DNA of 20,205 bases from Parasitella parasitica. Taxonomy: Eukaryota > Mucoromycota > Mucoromycetes > Mucorales > Mucoraceae. The stretch spans positions 9,376 through 29,580 of the forward strand of contig MU619442.1 of assembly GCA_025201805.1 (NCBI GenBank), in the 5' to 3' direction. The stretch's first letter is position 1. Every line of letters starts with the position of its first letter. Shown here in pieces: positions 1 to 10,243 of this stretch. The position numbers and the translations under genes are program-made. Under the pieces are notes generated by a model that saw only the letters and a program-made list of their open reading frames with translations, was not told where the DNA came from and made no database searches.

Positions 1-1545
1 TGATTTTCCTCCGATACATTAGTCAAGCACTCACTTTCTGAATCTTATTGATATCATCAAGAACCCATGCTCATGAATTTGATTTGAAGAAATATACGTA
101 AGATCAAAGTCTCAAGCTTGTAAATCGGCGAGTTTCAGCTAGAGGCTCAATTGTTAATGGCTGACCTGTTTGTAGGTGAATATTTATTGACTTTTATATC
201 ATATATGCACTTCAAACTCAATGGAACCATGATAGAGAGGCAGAAAGAGACGGTTCAATTGTATAAGACATTATAAAAAAAAAGACAAGAACTTTTTATG
301 TCAGGCATTTTGGCTGTGTATATGAGTTTATGCGCGCTGCTTAATGAGAGCCATTTTTATTGGGATGTCAAGCGTAAGGTCTATATGTTGAAATAATAAA
401 GAGTTCATATCGTTGATCTTGTGGAATGCATTGTACTTTTTAGGTTTAATATGCTGGAATAAAAGGGAGTGGGATGGCTAAGAAATAAGCTTGAATGATC
501 ATGAGCAAGTTTCAAATACATGATAAATTAATTAGTTTCAAAAACTGTTGGTAGTTTATTTTTTTCCATAAATATTCGTTTCATTCAGGAAGAGATCTCA
601 AGACAAACCCCAATTTTGTATGTATAATTGACATTGATTGATATCCTCTAGATTTTATAACTCTTGATAGGCACCAATCCAGATACAAAGAAGCAAAAAA
701 AAAAAAAGGGTAGGTATGGAGTGCATAGATTTTGATATAATAAAAGAATCCCATCCTGGGATACTTGAAATCCGAATAGAACTACTTGTAGTCCGATTAA
801 AAAAATAATGAATCCAGGACAGAAAAGCCAGAGAAAGCAGATAAATCTAATGAAAGGCATAAACTGCAATTCAATGTTGTATCAAAGCCATTGAAGAAGG
901 GTATCGAACCAACATTTAGTTACAAGACCTTCCCTAGCAAACTTTTACAGTTGCAAAATTCTATTCACATACACATGCGAAGCTTGCCCATAGTCATCAA
1001 CATTCATATAGAAATCGCTAGATCGGGTGATATGCCTCTAGTTCCAAGATGGGTTCTTTTAATTCAGAATCTATCGACTTGAACGATTGCGCTTTGTGAG
1101 GGAGATACCTGTTCTCCTATCACCCCATGATTGGAGAGCCAGTCGATGAATACAGCGACCTGATATCCTATCGCAGATTTCAAGCTTTGTTGTTCACTTG
1201 TATTGGAAAGTAGCAAGTTCCTTTTGTTCCTGATTCAACTGACATTACTATTTCATATGCTTCAATAGATGCAGCTTGTCTCTACCAGAGTTCCAGTTTG
1301 GAGACCCTGGACTCCGGGCAGTAACTGTGACTAATTTGTGAAGTTGCTTGTCAACCGAGCGAAATACACGCACACCTCCAAATCTTCCTTCATCTTCTCT
1401 TTTTCATCTTGCCAACTTTCTCGTATACAGACACCAGGACTTTGTTGTATCAATTTTTTAAAGGCTTTATTTCATCTCCAAATCATTGTTATCAGAAAAT
1501 TGATAGCATCTTGTACAAAGAGTTCTATTTTCCAACGTCAAAACT
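1..1545. other. Intergenic/upstream region, no gene seen
   Basis: AT-rich DNA upstream of the zinc-cluster gene. Short open frames on both strands are hydrophobic or low in complexity, as expected for T-rich sequence, and match no family I recognise. A poly-A run sits near 694-707. A more GC-rich patch at about 1080-1330 may be the promoter of the gene starting at 1546, but I see no clear TATA box. The 3' end of an upstream gene could lie at the left edge, but nothing supports it. Confidence 0.6.
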
Positions 1546-3768
1546 ATGTCGTCTGTATTTGTACCCGAGAACAGTGGTTCACCACAGCAGCAGAAACAGC
1601 CTGAACAAGCAAGGCCCAAAAGACCAAGATCAAGTTTAGCTGTAAGTCGAGCAGGCGCTACTTGTGGCAGAAATACTGATTATAGTTTCACAGTGTATTC
1701 GCTGTCGCAAAAAGAAGGTCAAGTGTGATTTTGTGCAGCCAACTTGTGGACGCTGTGCTATTGCAGGTCTACCTTGTAGCTATGCAACACCTCCACGCAG
1801 AGTAGATGGCCACGCCTTTGATCAGCTTGGCAACCATGTTGAGGAGCTGAAAGAGCGAATGCAGAAAATGCAATCAGAGCTTGCCATGATGAAGAACAAT
1901 CTGCACCCTTTTGCGTCAACCTCAGCAACAGTCAACCCTGACGATATGGATTCAGGCCATTCAACGCCCAACATGATGATGACTGACGGTACCCAAAACA
2001 ACATGGCTCTAGCCACCTCCTGCTCGTCTGATCAGTCTGTCACTTGGAAACTGTCTCTCTCACCCTCTGGTCTCAGAATCGACACCAATATTGCAAGTGT
2101 GGCTGACCTTTATCGCATTCTACTGAACGGCATTAGTCAGCTAAATATCAACAACGACTCAACCACGAGTCTATTCAATCCTGAAAACTCGTCCTCCAAC
2201 CCAACTACATCTGCCAGCCAGATTTTAGGTGCCCGTAAGCAGCCCCCAAAAGCCAATTTGAATAGTGGCAGACGGACGGCCACCAACAGCTACTTGGATC
2301 CAGGCATGATGGAAGGCAACGACAAAGGCGGGCGCTTATGGGAAGTCGACGACAACGAAGCCAGAAAGATTTTGCAGGAAAAGAAATCCAGCGAAGACAC
2401 ACTGCCAAAAGAAGTGATTGATAATCTGATGCATACGTGCTACCACAGCTGCTTCCTGGCTTATCAAGTGGTCGACAAGGACCACTTTATGCAACAGTAC
2501 TTGTCAGACGAAGGATTAGACCCTCTTTTGACGAATTCTATCAATGCGTGGGTATCCAAGCACGGCTGCATCTACCACAACGCTAATGGCGGCAACTCTC
2601 AGACCACCATGGGCGAAGTCTATTTTAAAAACGCCCGCCAGCTGCTCAAAAAATGCTTCGATATCAGCAGCCCCACCACTATTCATGCTCTCTTGAACTT
2701 GTACATGTACCAATTGAGCAGTGAAAGGTCAAGCCTGGCTTATCTTTACATCGGTTTGGCTATCCGTATGGCTCAAGATCTCAAGTTCCACAAAAAGGAG
2801 CATATGTCGCCTGATTTGAACCAACGTGAGACCAACAAGAGACTGTGGTGGTCTGCCTACTGGCTTGACCTGTGCGCTGCGCTTGAGTCCAATCGTCCTA
2901 CAATGGTCGACGACAAAGATTGCGATTTAGACTATCCGATGCGCTTGGAGCACGAGGACGAAGAGACGGGCTACTGTATCCATTTTACTGTGTATTCCAT
3001 CAAACTAATGCGTATTCGTAAGGATATCACCAAGCATCTGCCTTCTGAACAGTCTGGCCAATCACTGCTATCAGCCATCTCGAGACTGGAGAATGCCCTT
3101 ACGAACTGGTTGAGCGAATTGCCGCAAGACTTGCACTTTGATGATCAGTCGGCTGTCTTCCAGAAGACAGGCTCCTTTAGAGATGAGGCATGCTTGATCC
3201 TGAACATCCAATACCAGACTACCTGGATCATGCTGCACAAGTTCTTCCTGCCAAAGCAGGACCAGACTGCCACGCCTGTTGCTCTGTTATCTCTCAATAT
3301 CTGTACAAAGTCAGCCAACCTTATCACTCGTATGCTCAGCATCTATGCCGCCAATCTGAAATGGTGCCAGTTCTTTTATGCGATGGATGGTATCGTTGCT
3401 AGTGTCACCATCCACCAAGTGAATGCCTTGTCGAGTGAAAAGGAGGTGTCTTGCTTGGCCCAGCGCAATCTGATTGTCACTGCCAGCGTGCTGAAGGAGT
3501 CACCATTGATGTACATGGTCAAGGTTTGCGAGATTATCGAGAGTATCGAGGGATTCTTGAAGAAGAACGGTCTTTCGTCTGAACTGGGCGACCTTCCTGC
3601 CGTGAATGAGGATTCCGTCAACCAGCAATCCATCTCCTCTGTCTTCCACCCTGCCGTATTCGAATCACAGCATATGATGCCTCAGCAAACTCCACAACAG
3701 CCCCAGCAGCAATCTCATCAACAGCAACCACCGCAACACAATCAACGCCACGCACAACCACAGCCACC

Positions 3769-3799
<31 letters not shown>

Positions 3800-4696
3800 C
3801 ACCACCATTACCAGCCGCAGAACATGTCTTATGCTGACTCCTTATCGCCTTCCATACAATCTCAACATGCCATGATGAATTCGCCTCAGTCTCAGCATTC
3901 ATCGTCTACGATCCGGATACCTCCACAATTATCCTCAGGCATGTTCCAACAACAAAGTCTACCTCAACAATCTTCGTCAGCCAATGCTGCAGGACAGCAA
4001 CCACAGAGTAGCAATGTGTATAATAATTCAGGCATAATGGTGGAGCCCAGCATGTTTTTGAACGATCCTACGACTCTAATGGGATTCAACATGCCGGCAC
4101 AAGGGGGTGATATGGACCAGCTATTGCTGAGAAACATGGGCTTTGATTTGAACAACACGGGTACCGCCAATACTGCTGATAGTAGAATGTACAATATGTT
4201 TGACAGCAGCAGAAGCAATGCACCGAATACCAACACAGCGTATGCCAGTGGCACCTCAACTGCGTCTTTTACCGAATCCTTTCCAGGCTCTTACACGACC
4301 AACCCTAATAACAGCTTTACGCCCTCTCCAGCAGACATTTCTAATAATTCATCCAACAATACAAATGCATACCCCAATTTTGTGAACAACACAGAATTAT
4401 TCGGGATCCCCACAACTACGACAACCTCAGCTCAGCAGCAACCACAACCCTATTCTAATGATGCGCCTGCTAACTTTGATCCTGCTAATTTGTTTGGCTC
4501 AATGAATATGGATCCTGCTACTATGAGCGCTTTGCTGTACAATAATGCCGGCATGTCGAGTTTCCCATACCAACAGCAACCGCAGCTGCAGCAGCAGCAA
4601 CAGCATAACGGTACTCCTTCTGGCGATGAAGCTGACATGCTGTATGGCACAAACAATGGCAGGAAAAGAGTGCATCGTGATTGGGAAAATGTTTAA
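1546..4696 (+). CDS. Zn2Cys6 fungal-specific transcription factor with Q/N-rich C-terminus
   Basis: Two exons, 1546-1641 and 1694-4696, joined across a 52-bp GTAAGT...CAG intron; product 1032 aa. The intron falls in phase 0 directly before the first cluster cysteine. The spliced protein has the exact C-x2-C-x6-C-x6-C-x2-C-x6-C pattern (C33, C36, C43, C50, C53, C60) with a basic KKK stretch after C36, which identifies a binuclear zinc-cluster DNA-binding domain. A short leucine/methionine-rich coiled coil at about 80-102 suggests a dimer. The fungal-specific middle homology domain (Fungal_trans type) spans about 270-615 and includes the hallmark RLWWSAYWLDL segment. The last 340 residues are rich in Q, N, S, T and P with a 10-Q run, typical of activation or prion-like regions. 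The start ATG has A at -3 and is followed by a basic RPKRPR stretch (possible nuclear signal). A nuclear regulator; its targets cannot be read from sequence and no ortholog name is assigned. Confidence 0.93.
3770..3799 (+). repeat. CAG microsatellite encoding polyglutamine
   Basis: Eight perfect CAG codons followed by CAA and CAG encode ten glutamines, followed at once by three histidines. It lies inside a longer Q/P/H-rich stretch (about 3670-3830) of the zinc-cluster factor. A perfect trinucleotide run of this kind is prone to length change. Confidence 0.95.
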
Positions 4697-5545
4697 GAGA
4701 GAAAAGTCTTCAAAAAATACGTTATAATTTTATACAATAAAATGATAAATTCACCATATACGATAAGGTTTGCTATTTGTTTCAGCCTGCAAGGCAATCC
4801 GAATAACTGAAATGGCTATTTCTGTGCAGCTGGAATACACGGATTACTGCGAGAATGTAAATGTAATCTTTTTGTCTCGTGCTGATTGTCATATGAAATC
4901 AAGTATATTGGAGTGCGCAGGATATCATAGCAGGCACACACAGCAGGTCATTTGCTATTCATTCCAAATTTTTTTTTTTTTTTTTACGAGCCATCATGTG
5001 CCATTTCTCTCCTTTTGGCAGCTTTGTCGTATTTTCTGTACTGTATTTGTCCTATCTACTCTATTGTTTGCTTCCTTCAAGAAGTCTGAATCCTCGATCT
5101 CCTTTCTGCAGCCATTATTCTTTCAGCAAAAGTTGGGATCAGAGGCGCACTACTCACTCCAGACGAAGCACAATCAAGGATAACATGAGCTGAAATAAAC
5201 TCTGAGATTTACGCTATCCCACCGAAATAAAAGCTCTGCACCACAATAAATGCAATGGGCTACGTCCAAGATGACATAATGTACTATCAGCGCATTTTGC
5301 AGCAGCAGAAAGACCACTGTTCTGGGATAGATTTTGAAGCAAGATAGCGAATGTTTGACGATATAGAGTTCAATTTGCAACCTATTCGTATTTTGCATAA
5401 AACAATAGAAACTGCATTGCAAATCACTAAAATAAAAAGGGGTAAACCAATCAAGCGTTGAGAAGCACCCATTAAATCGTCTATTAAAGGCAACTTTTAT
5501 CAATTATTTTGCTTCTTCTTTTTCTTTCAGTTTCTACTAAATATC
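4697..5545. other. Spacer between TF and transporter genes
   Basis: 850 bp between two tandem genes: the 3' UTR of the zinc-cluster factor, then the promoter and 5' UTR of the transporter. It contains a 17-T run at 4969-4985, a CCAAT motif at 5447-5451 about 95 bp before the transporter ATG, and a pyrimidine-rich stretch just before that ATG. A 30-codon open frame at 5255-5347 (+) is noted under findings; no gene is called. Confidence 0.6.
4736..4741 (+). terminator. Poly(A) signal AATAAA
   Basis: Canonical AATAAA 40 bp after the stop codon of the zinc-cluster factor, in an AT-rich 3' UTR. It is placed correctly to direct cleavage and polyadenylation. Confidence 0.7.
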
Positions 5546-6963
5546 ATGTCTCTTACGATATCATCTAAAAAATTGCTTGCAATTTCATTCATTACGGCTC
5601 TGGCTGTAGCGAATGTATCAGGGCCACAGTACATTTACCCGACATACGGAACGTCATTAATGAATCACTTTCATTGGAATGGCGTCGAAAATAGCATGGT
5701 GAGCACAGCAACATTCGTAGGTGTGTCCTTCTCGGGCCCTCTCTGTGCTTGGATGCTGGAAACATTGGGATTTCGAAAGTAGGGTGTTTGTTATATACAT
5801 ATCAATTGAGCTGGATTATTGAGCGCTTTTTTTTTTTTTCATAGAACCTTGACTATATCCGCTTTCACGGGATTCATTGGATTGTTTTTGTTAGCGCAAA
5901 CATATGCAGGATATCTGTCGAGCAATTACATGCTGTGCTCTATTTATTTGGCATGTACGGGTGCAGCCGGTGCTGCTTCGTATCTTTGTGCTCTTGATTC
6001 GCAGGTAATATAGCATCTCCACTTGCACCTACTGTATAGCTCATAGTGATGATATGTAGGCTCACAACTTCAAGTCTCGTCGTGGAATGAGCATGGGGCT
6101 CACCAGTGCCTCCTTGGGCATCAGCGGACTGATCTTTTCGCAAATCAATGACCATTTCTTCAAATCACAAGCAAAAAGCCACGAGGAAGACAACAGCACA
6201 TTTGACTTTCTGATCTTTGTCGGCTCGTGCATCTTTTTTCTGACACTGCTCGGCTCGTTCGTTTTGGGCCCTATTGATACGTCTGAGGAGATATCGATTC
6301 CAAACGACCTTGTGCAACCACAACAGCAGCAGGACGAAGCGACGCACAATTTAAACTACAGAACGTACACTCAAAGTATTAGCAGTTTCAGCACCTCATC
6401 TACACGCTACGAGGAAGAGGACCAAGAAGAGGAGAGGCCGTTATTGTCTAAAAACGTAATTGTATCTGTCGACAACATTTCCATGTTCAAGAAAATGGCA
6501 CACCAACATGCCGATATCCGAATTGAAGAAGAGCCTAGTATCTCTGGCATTGCATTTTTCACCGACCCAGTTGGTTTCTCACTTGCGTTTGCTTTGCTTG
6601 TTATTTTGGGATTAGGGTATGTGTATTTGGCCAACCTTGGCCAATTGATTTTGTCGCTCTCGCCAGCAGACATATCACTGGGAGACGCACAGCATGTCCG
6701 CAATGTACATGTGTCGATCTTTAGCTTTGCCAACTGTGGTGCCAGAGCGGTGTTTGGTACATTGAGCGACATTTTGCAAAAAAGGGCCGGAATTCATCGC
6801 TTGTGGTCCTTTTGGTGTGCAGCAATAGGCCTTGTGATATCCATGACTTATCTTATCACTTCTGTATCCACTGCAGCTGAGCTGATCCCATGTACAATCA
6901 TGACGGCCATAGTATACGGTATGTACTACTCAGAGTTGCCATGTTATCATAGAGACAACGCTA

Positions 6964-7002
<39 letters not shown>

Positions 7003-7394
7003 TTTGCCCACAGGAATTGCGTTTGGTTGCGCACCAGCAATCATTAGTGAATTCGGAACAAAGGTTTGTATTTGTAGAACATAGTACTCTGTCTGTGTCA
7101 CAGTTTTGCTGATCTATTATTCAGGCTTTCGCACGTAATTGGGGATGGTTATTGTGTGCTCCAGCCATAGGAAGCCAATCATTCAACGTTATATTTGGAA
7201 CGTTTTTTGAAAAAGAATCTAAACGTCAAGGCTCGTCGGGCACTTGCTATGGATCAGGCTGCTACGAAACCACCTTCTTCATCGGTATTTTATTAGCTTT
7301 TTTGTGTACCTTTATTCTATCGCTGGCGATCTACAGAAAAGGATTATACAAGAAGCAGTCGATGCCTATTCATCAAGGAGCACGTGTCCATTAG
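5546..7394 (+). CDS. Major facilitator, Mch1/nodulin-like monocarboxylate-type transporter
   Basis: Five exons (5546-5778, 5845-6004, 6060-6918, 7014-7063, 7125-7394), all with GT-AG introns of 66, 55, 95 and 61 bp; 523 aa. Twelve hydrophobic segments can be placed: about 10-27, 50-70, 79-98, 105-125, 140-156, 176-200, then a roughly 100-residue hydrophilic loop, then about 305-325, 348-369, 378-399, 405-428, 441-462 and 485-505. This is the MFS 6+6 plan. The pairing of a short N-terminus, a SDILQKR-type motif after TM8 and a C-x4-C pair (C475, C480) before the last helix resembles the fungal Mch1/nodulin-like family, whose yeast member is a vacuolar-membrane protein of unknown substrate. The central loop holds an acidic dileucine EERPLL (L259, L260), a known signal for sorting to the vacuole. 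Start ATG has A at -3. Substrate unknown; the MFS call is firm, the subfamily less so. Confidence 0.88.
6964..7002 (+). repeat. (ATT)13 microsatellite in intron 3 of the transporter
   Basis: Thirteen perfect ATT units end 11 bp before the acceptor AG of the third intron (6919-7013). The run explains why this intron is 95 bp while the gene's others are 55-66 bp. If not spliced it would add a run of tyrosines and break the transmembrane plan. Confidence 0.95.
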
Positions 7395-7410
7395 TAATTA
7401 TAATATTTTC

Positions 7411-7416
7411 AATAAA
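7411..7416 (+). terminator. Poly(A) signal AATAAA
   Basis: AATAAA 17 bp after the transporter stop codon, followed by AT-rich DNA. Confidence 0.65.
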
Positions 7417-8190
7417 TACGTTAATATCATGTTAATCAATAAAAAACACAGAATAGCTACTACCTATCACCAAACAGTCATTGATCTGCCATAACTTAAG
7501 ATAGGAGATCATGACAATGTACTTCAATTGAAGTGATGTATCCATTCTTAAACCAGATGTCAATATAATATAAACTCATACTGAAGAGTAAAACATCAGA
7601 TCATAAAATAATCTGACATTTGGGATAGTTACAATCTACCCTATCTCCCAGACATCATCACTAAAACCTTTATACTCACATCGCTTTCCTCAGTTCATAG
7701 AAAATATATAAACCCTCTATTTTGAATATAATAAACAGATCTTTACCTGATTCTATTTAACTTTTCTGATAAATCATGAAGATTAGAGATTATCCTTGTC
7801 AAAGCAGAAGAATAAAGTCTCTGTTTCAAATCAAGAAAATTATCTGCAACACAGATCTGTGTGATTGACAGACAATAAGGCACTGCCAGATCAAAGATGA
7901 ATAGCATTGTAGTATAATAATGCATCGTACCTTCTTAAGGATGATGTTACTTGCAAATTACTCTTGTCGATTAGTATTTTTCGTATCTCGCTAATTCAAC
8001 GTTTTGTTTTGTACTTTTCTTATTTTATATCTTGCAGATCTCGACAGTCGTAGTTGGGTTTCTTGTAAAGTTCTATTTCTTGCTTAAAAGTTCAATAATC
8101 ATTGAAGCACTAAGCTTTTGTAGAGTGGTAACTGAAGCAACAATGGATTTTCAGAAATAGCCAGTGAAACAACTCAACTACTCTCAACTC

Positions 8191-8321
8191 TCTATTGAAT
8201 GTTGTATCCATAGAATACCATGGTTACCACTATTTCAACTCGGCTGTCATGACAACCGTTCCTGAACGGATCTGAGGTTAAAAGGCAGCATTCTATCTAG
8301 TAAATAAAAGTATTCAATAGA
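8191..8321. repeat. Inverted-repeat cluster
   Basis: A perfect 10-bp inverted repeat (TCTATTGAAT at 8191-8200, its complement at 8312-8321) bounds about 111 bp. The arms extend with a gapped AGAAT match inside each end. Between them lie a perfect palindrome TGTCATGACA (8245-8254) and a 6-bp-arm hairpin CCGTTC/GAACGG (8256-8269). It could be a decayed miniature element or chance; no flanking target duplication was confirmed. Confidence 0.4.
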
Positions 8322-8839
8322 ATGTCTTGTATAAGAAACCATCTATTTGGGTTCTACTCATTCTAAATTGCGAAGCTCAACTTATCGATGAATGATTCAC
8401 ATTCATGACGATTAGCTGATAAAATATAGAAATAGGTCTTGCTCTGAGTACTATTGTGTTATAATCTTGTCTGGTAATTAAATGTCACACATGACCTGAT
8501 AGGCAGCTTCTTGTCAATCAATGAATCAATAGTTTTGTATCTTTATTACTTTCTTATATTCTTTATATCACATACAATCACCTGCTGTGCTCATTTTCAA
8601 CTTTGGGACAACCTTCAGGGTGATTTTCAGGTACGAATTTGCGGACCAAGCCAAGTATACATCCTAATACTAGTACGATAACTGTATCTTACTACGTTTT
8701 TAATTTCTGGATAACTATGTTTGCTGTCGAGATATTGCCAAAAAAAACCCCTCCCCCAGATTTTGCAGCATATGTGCCTATAGCAACTACCAAATTTTGC
8801 AAGTAAATCATGTCCAAGTTCCCAAGTAAACTATTAGAG

Positions 8840-8872
8840 CATGTTTTGATACACTCACTAGTATCAAACATG
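8840..8872. repeat. Hairpin-forming inverted repeat
   Basis: Arms at 8840-8852 (CATGTTTTGATAC) and 8861-8872 (GTATCAAACATG) pair over 12 bp with one bulged T and an 8-nt loop. It lies deep in the spacer, far from any gene end. Role unknown. Confidence 0.6.
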
Positions 8873-10198
8873 TCGTGGTGAAACTCGAATTCAATAATCT
8901 TGAGCTAATTTTGTCTTTTTACACAAAGCTATGCTGGCCAATATCTCAACAAACCATTAAAATACTTTGACTTGAGTAAATAATTTAATATGTTTGTGGT
9001 GTAATTTTCTACTGGGTATGTAAGTTTCGAAAAGATAGAATGAAAAAAAAAAAAAAATTATAGAAATTACGTTATGAGCCCTCCAAATGTTGTTTATTTA
9101 ACCGAGCCATACAATCCTTGTTAAATTCAAGTAATCAATAAATACCAATGTCTTCCGAAAATCACCTTAGCGAAGCAAAAGTTGAGTTTTCCACCATAGT
9201 TCGAGGCGTGGAGAGAGCTCTTTAAATGGCACTTTTATTTTAATAATATGTATGAATCTCGGTACAAATGTTATTCCCTAATTAAATCATAATATAGGTT
9301 CAAGATGTACATGGTAAATCATTCAAAATGTTGTTAAGAGAGGATTTCTTCAAGCAGTATACTGAAAGATGAATAACATTGCAAGCACAAGATGTTTGAC
9401 TCTCTAGAACTAACTTGGCTGGTGTTTCCAGATACTGTGCAACAGCGACGAAAGCTACCTAAATAGCACTATATTTAGATGTTTTATCATAAATTCTATT
9501 GCTGTCACCAGTACATTTCAACCACCTTTCCAAAGCATTTGTAATTTACCTATTACCTACAAGACTTGAAACAGATATAAAAAGGGCCTGCTTATAACGC
9601 TCCGCATCAAAAGAATACTTGTGTATCATAATATTAAAATTTGGCAGCGTTACACATGCACGCACGCTTTCATACAAAGCGAATTGTTTAATAAAGCATG
9701 CCAAGCGTCAGACTATGTTTTAAAAGAATATTATAGAATATACCATGAGTGTATTTCCAAGGATATATAATATACAACATCTTTCTTTTTGTGTTGCCAC
9801 TTGAAGCCTGAGCTTGACATTGAGTCCACTGGTGGGTTTCCAAATTAATTCGGCAGAAGTTTAATGTAACCAATTGAGTTGAATCTAGAATTCCTATTTT
9901 CTGATTTTTTTTTTTTTAATGTGCAGATTATCCAAAATTGCAAACACAGCATGCAAAAAGCACATGAGGAATATACACAAAAACAATGTTATTCTAACCG
10001 TAATTTTCCATGATATAGCTGCATGTTTGATGGTAATATTACCTTCTTTATGTTGATGAAGGAGTGAATAGCTTATGTCTGAGGCTTAAAAGAATTGAAA
10101 TGGCGAGCACAGACCATGACGATAAATAAATTGGCTCATTTCTCTTGTTTCCATCTTTCTTTTCTCTTGTTTCATTCAAATTAGATAATTCATTTTTC

Positions 10199-10243
10199 AT
10201 GAATTCATATGAGTTATTCTCCACCGTCAGATCCTCAACATAG
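10199..10243 (+). other. Possible overlapping upstream ORF
   Basis: An ATG 10 bp before the LEA-2-like start opens a 14-codon frame that ends at TAG 10241-10243, overlapping the main start in another frame. Both ATGs have weak -3 contexts (T for this one, C for the main one). If the mRNA begins upstream of 10199, this frame could lower translation of the membrane protein; the transcript start is unknown. Confidence 0.3.

Larger units (their letters stand above)
7417..10208. other. 2.8 kb spacer without a recognisable gene
   Basis: The longest gene-free stretch here, strongly AT-rich on both strands. The longest open frames are about 60 codons and show no domain or splice structure. It contains two perfect 14-bp palindromes (7521-7534, 7849-7862), an inverted-repeat cluster (8191-8321), a hairpin (8840-8872), a 14-A run near 9044-9057 and a poly-T run near 9906-9918. 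No transposase, reverse-transcriptase remnant or tRNA was seen. Its right end must carry the promoter of the gene at 10209. Confidence 0.6.

Noticed and set aside
648-869. Hydrophobic 73-codon minus-strand ORF
   Set aside because: Its hydrophobicity follows from T-rich codons in AT-rich DNA; no signal-peptide or family pattern.
890-960. tRNA-like B-box (GGTTCGATACC on the minus strand)
   Set aside because: The T-arm stem has mismatches at two or more positions and no fitting anticodon stem or acceptor stem could be drawn.
3618-3902. Ala/Val-rich minus-strand ORF opposite the zinc-cluster factor
   Set aside because: Antisense of CAG/CAA codons, no independent support.
5174-5503. 109-codon minus-strand ORF with a CxxC pair between the TF and transporter genes
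   Set aside because: It begins at a non-ATG codon, shows no recognisable domain or splice context, and occupies the transporter promoter; treated as chance.
8383-8425. Box C/D snoRNA-like motifs (CGATGA...CTGA with a short terminal stem)
   Set aside because: Only about 40 nt apart, C box imperfect, no guide region identifiable.
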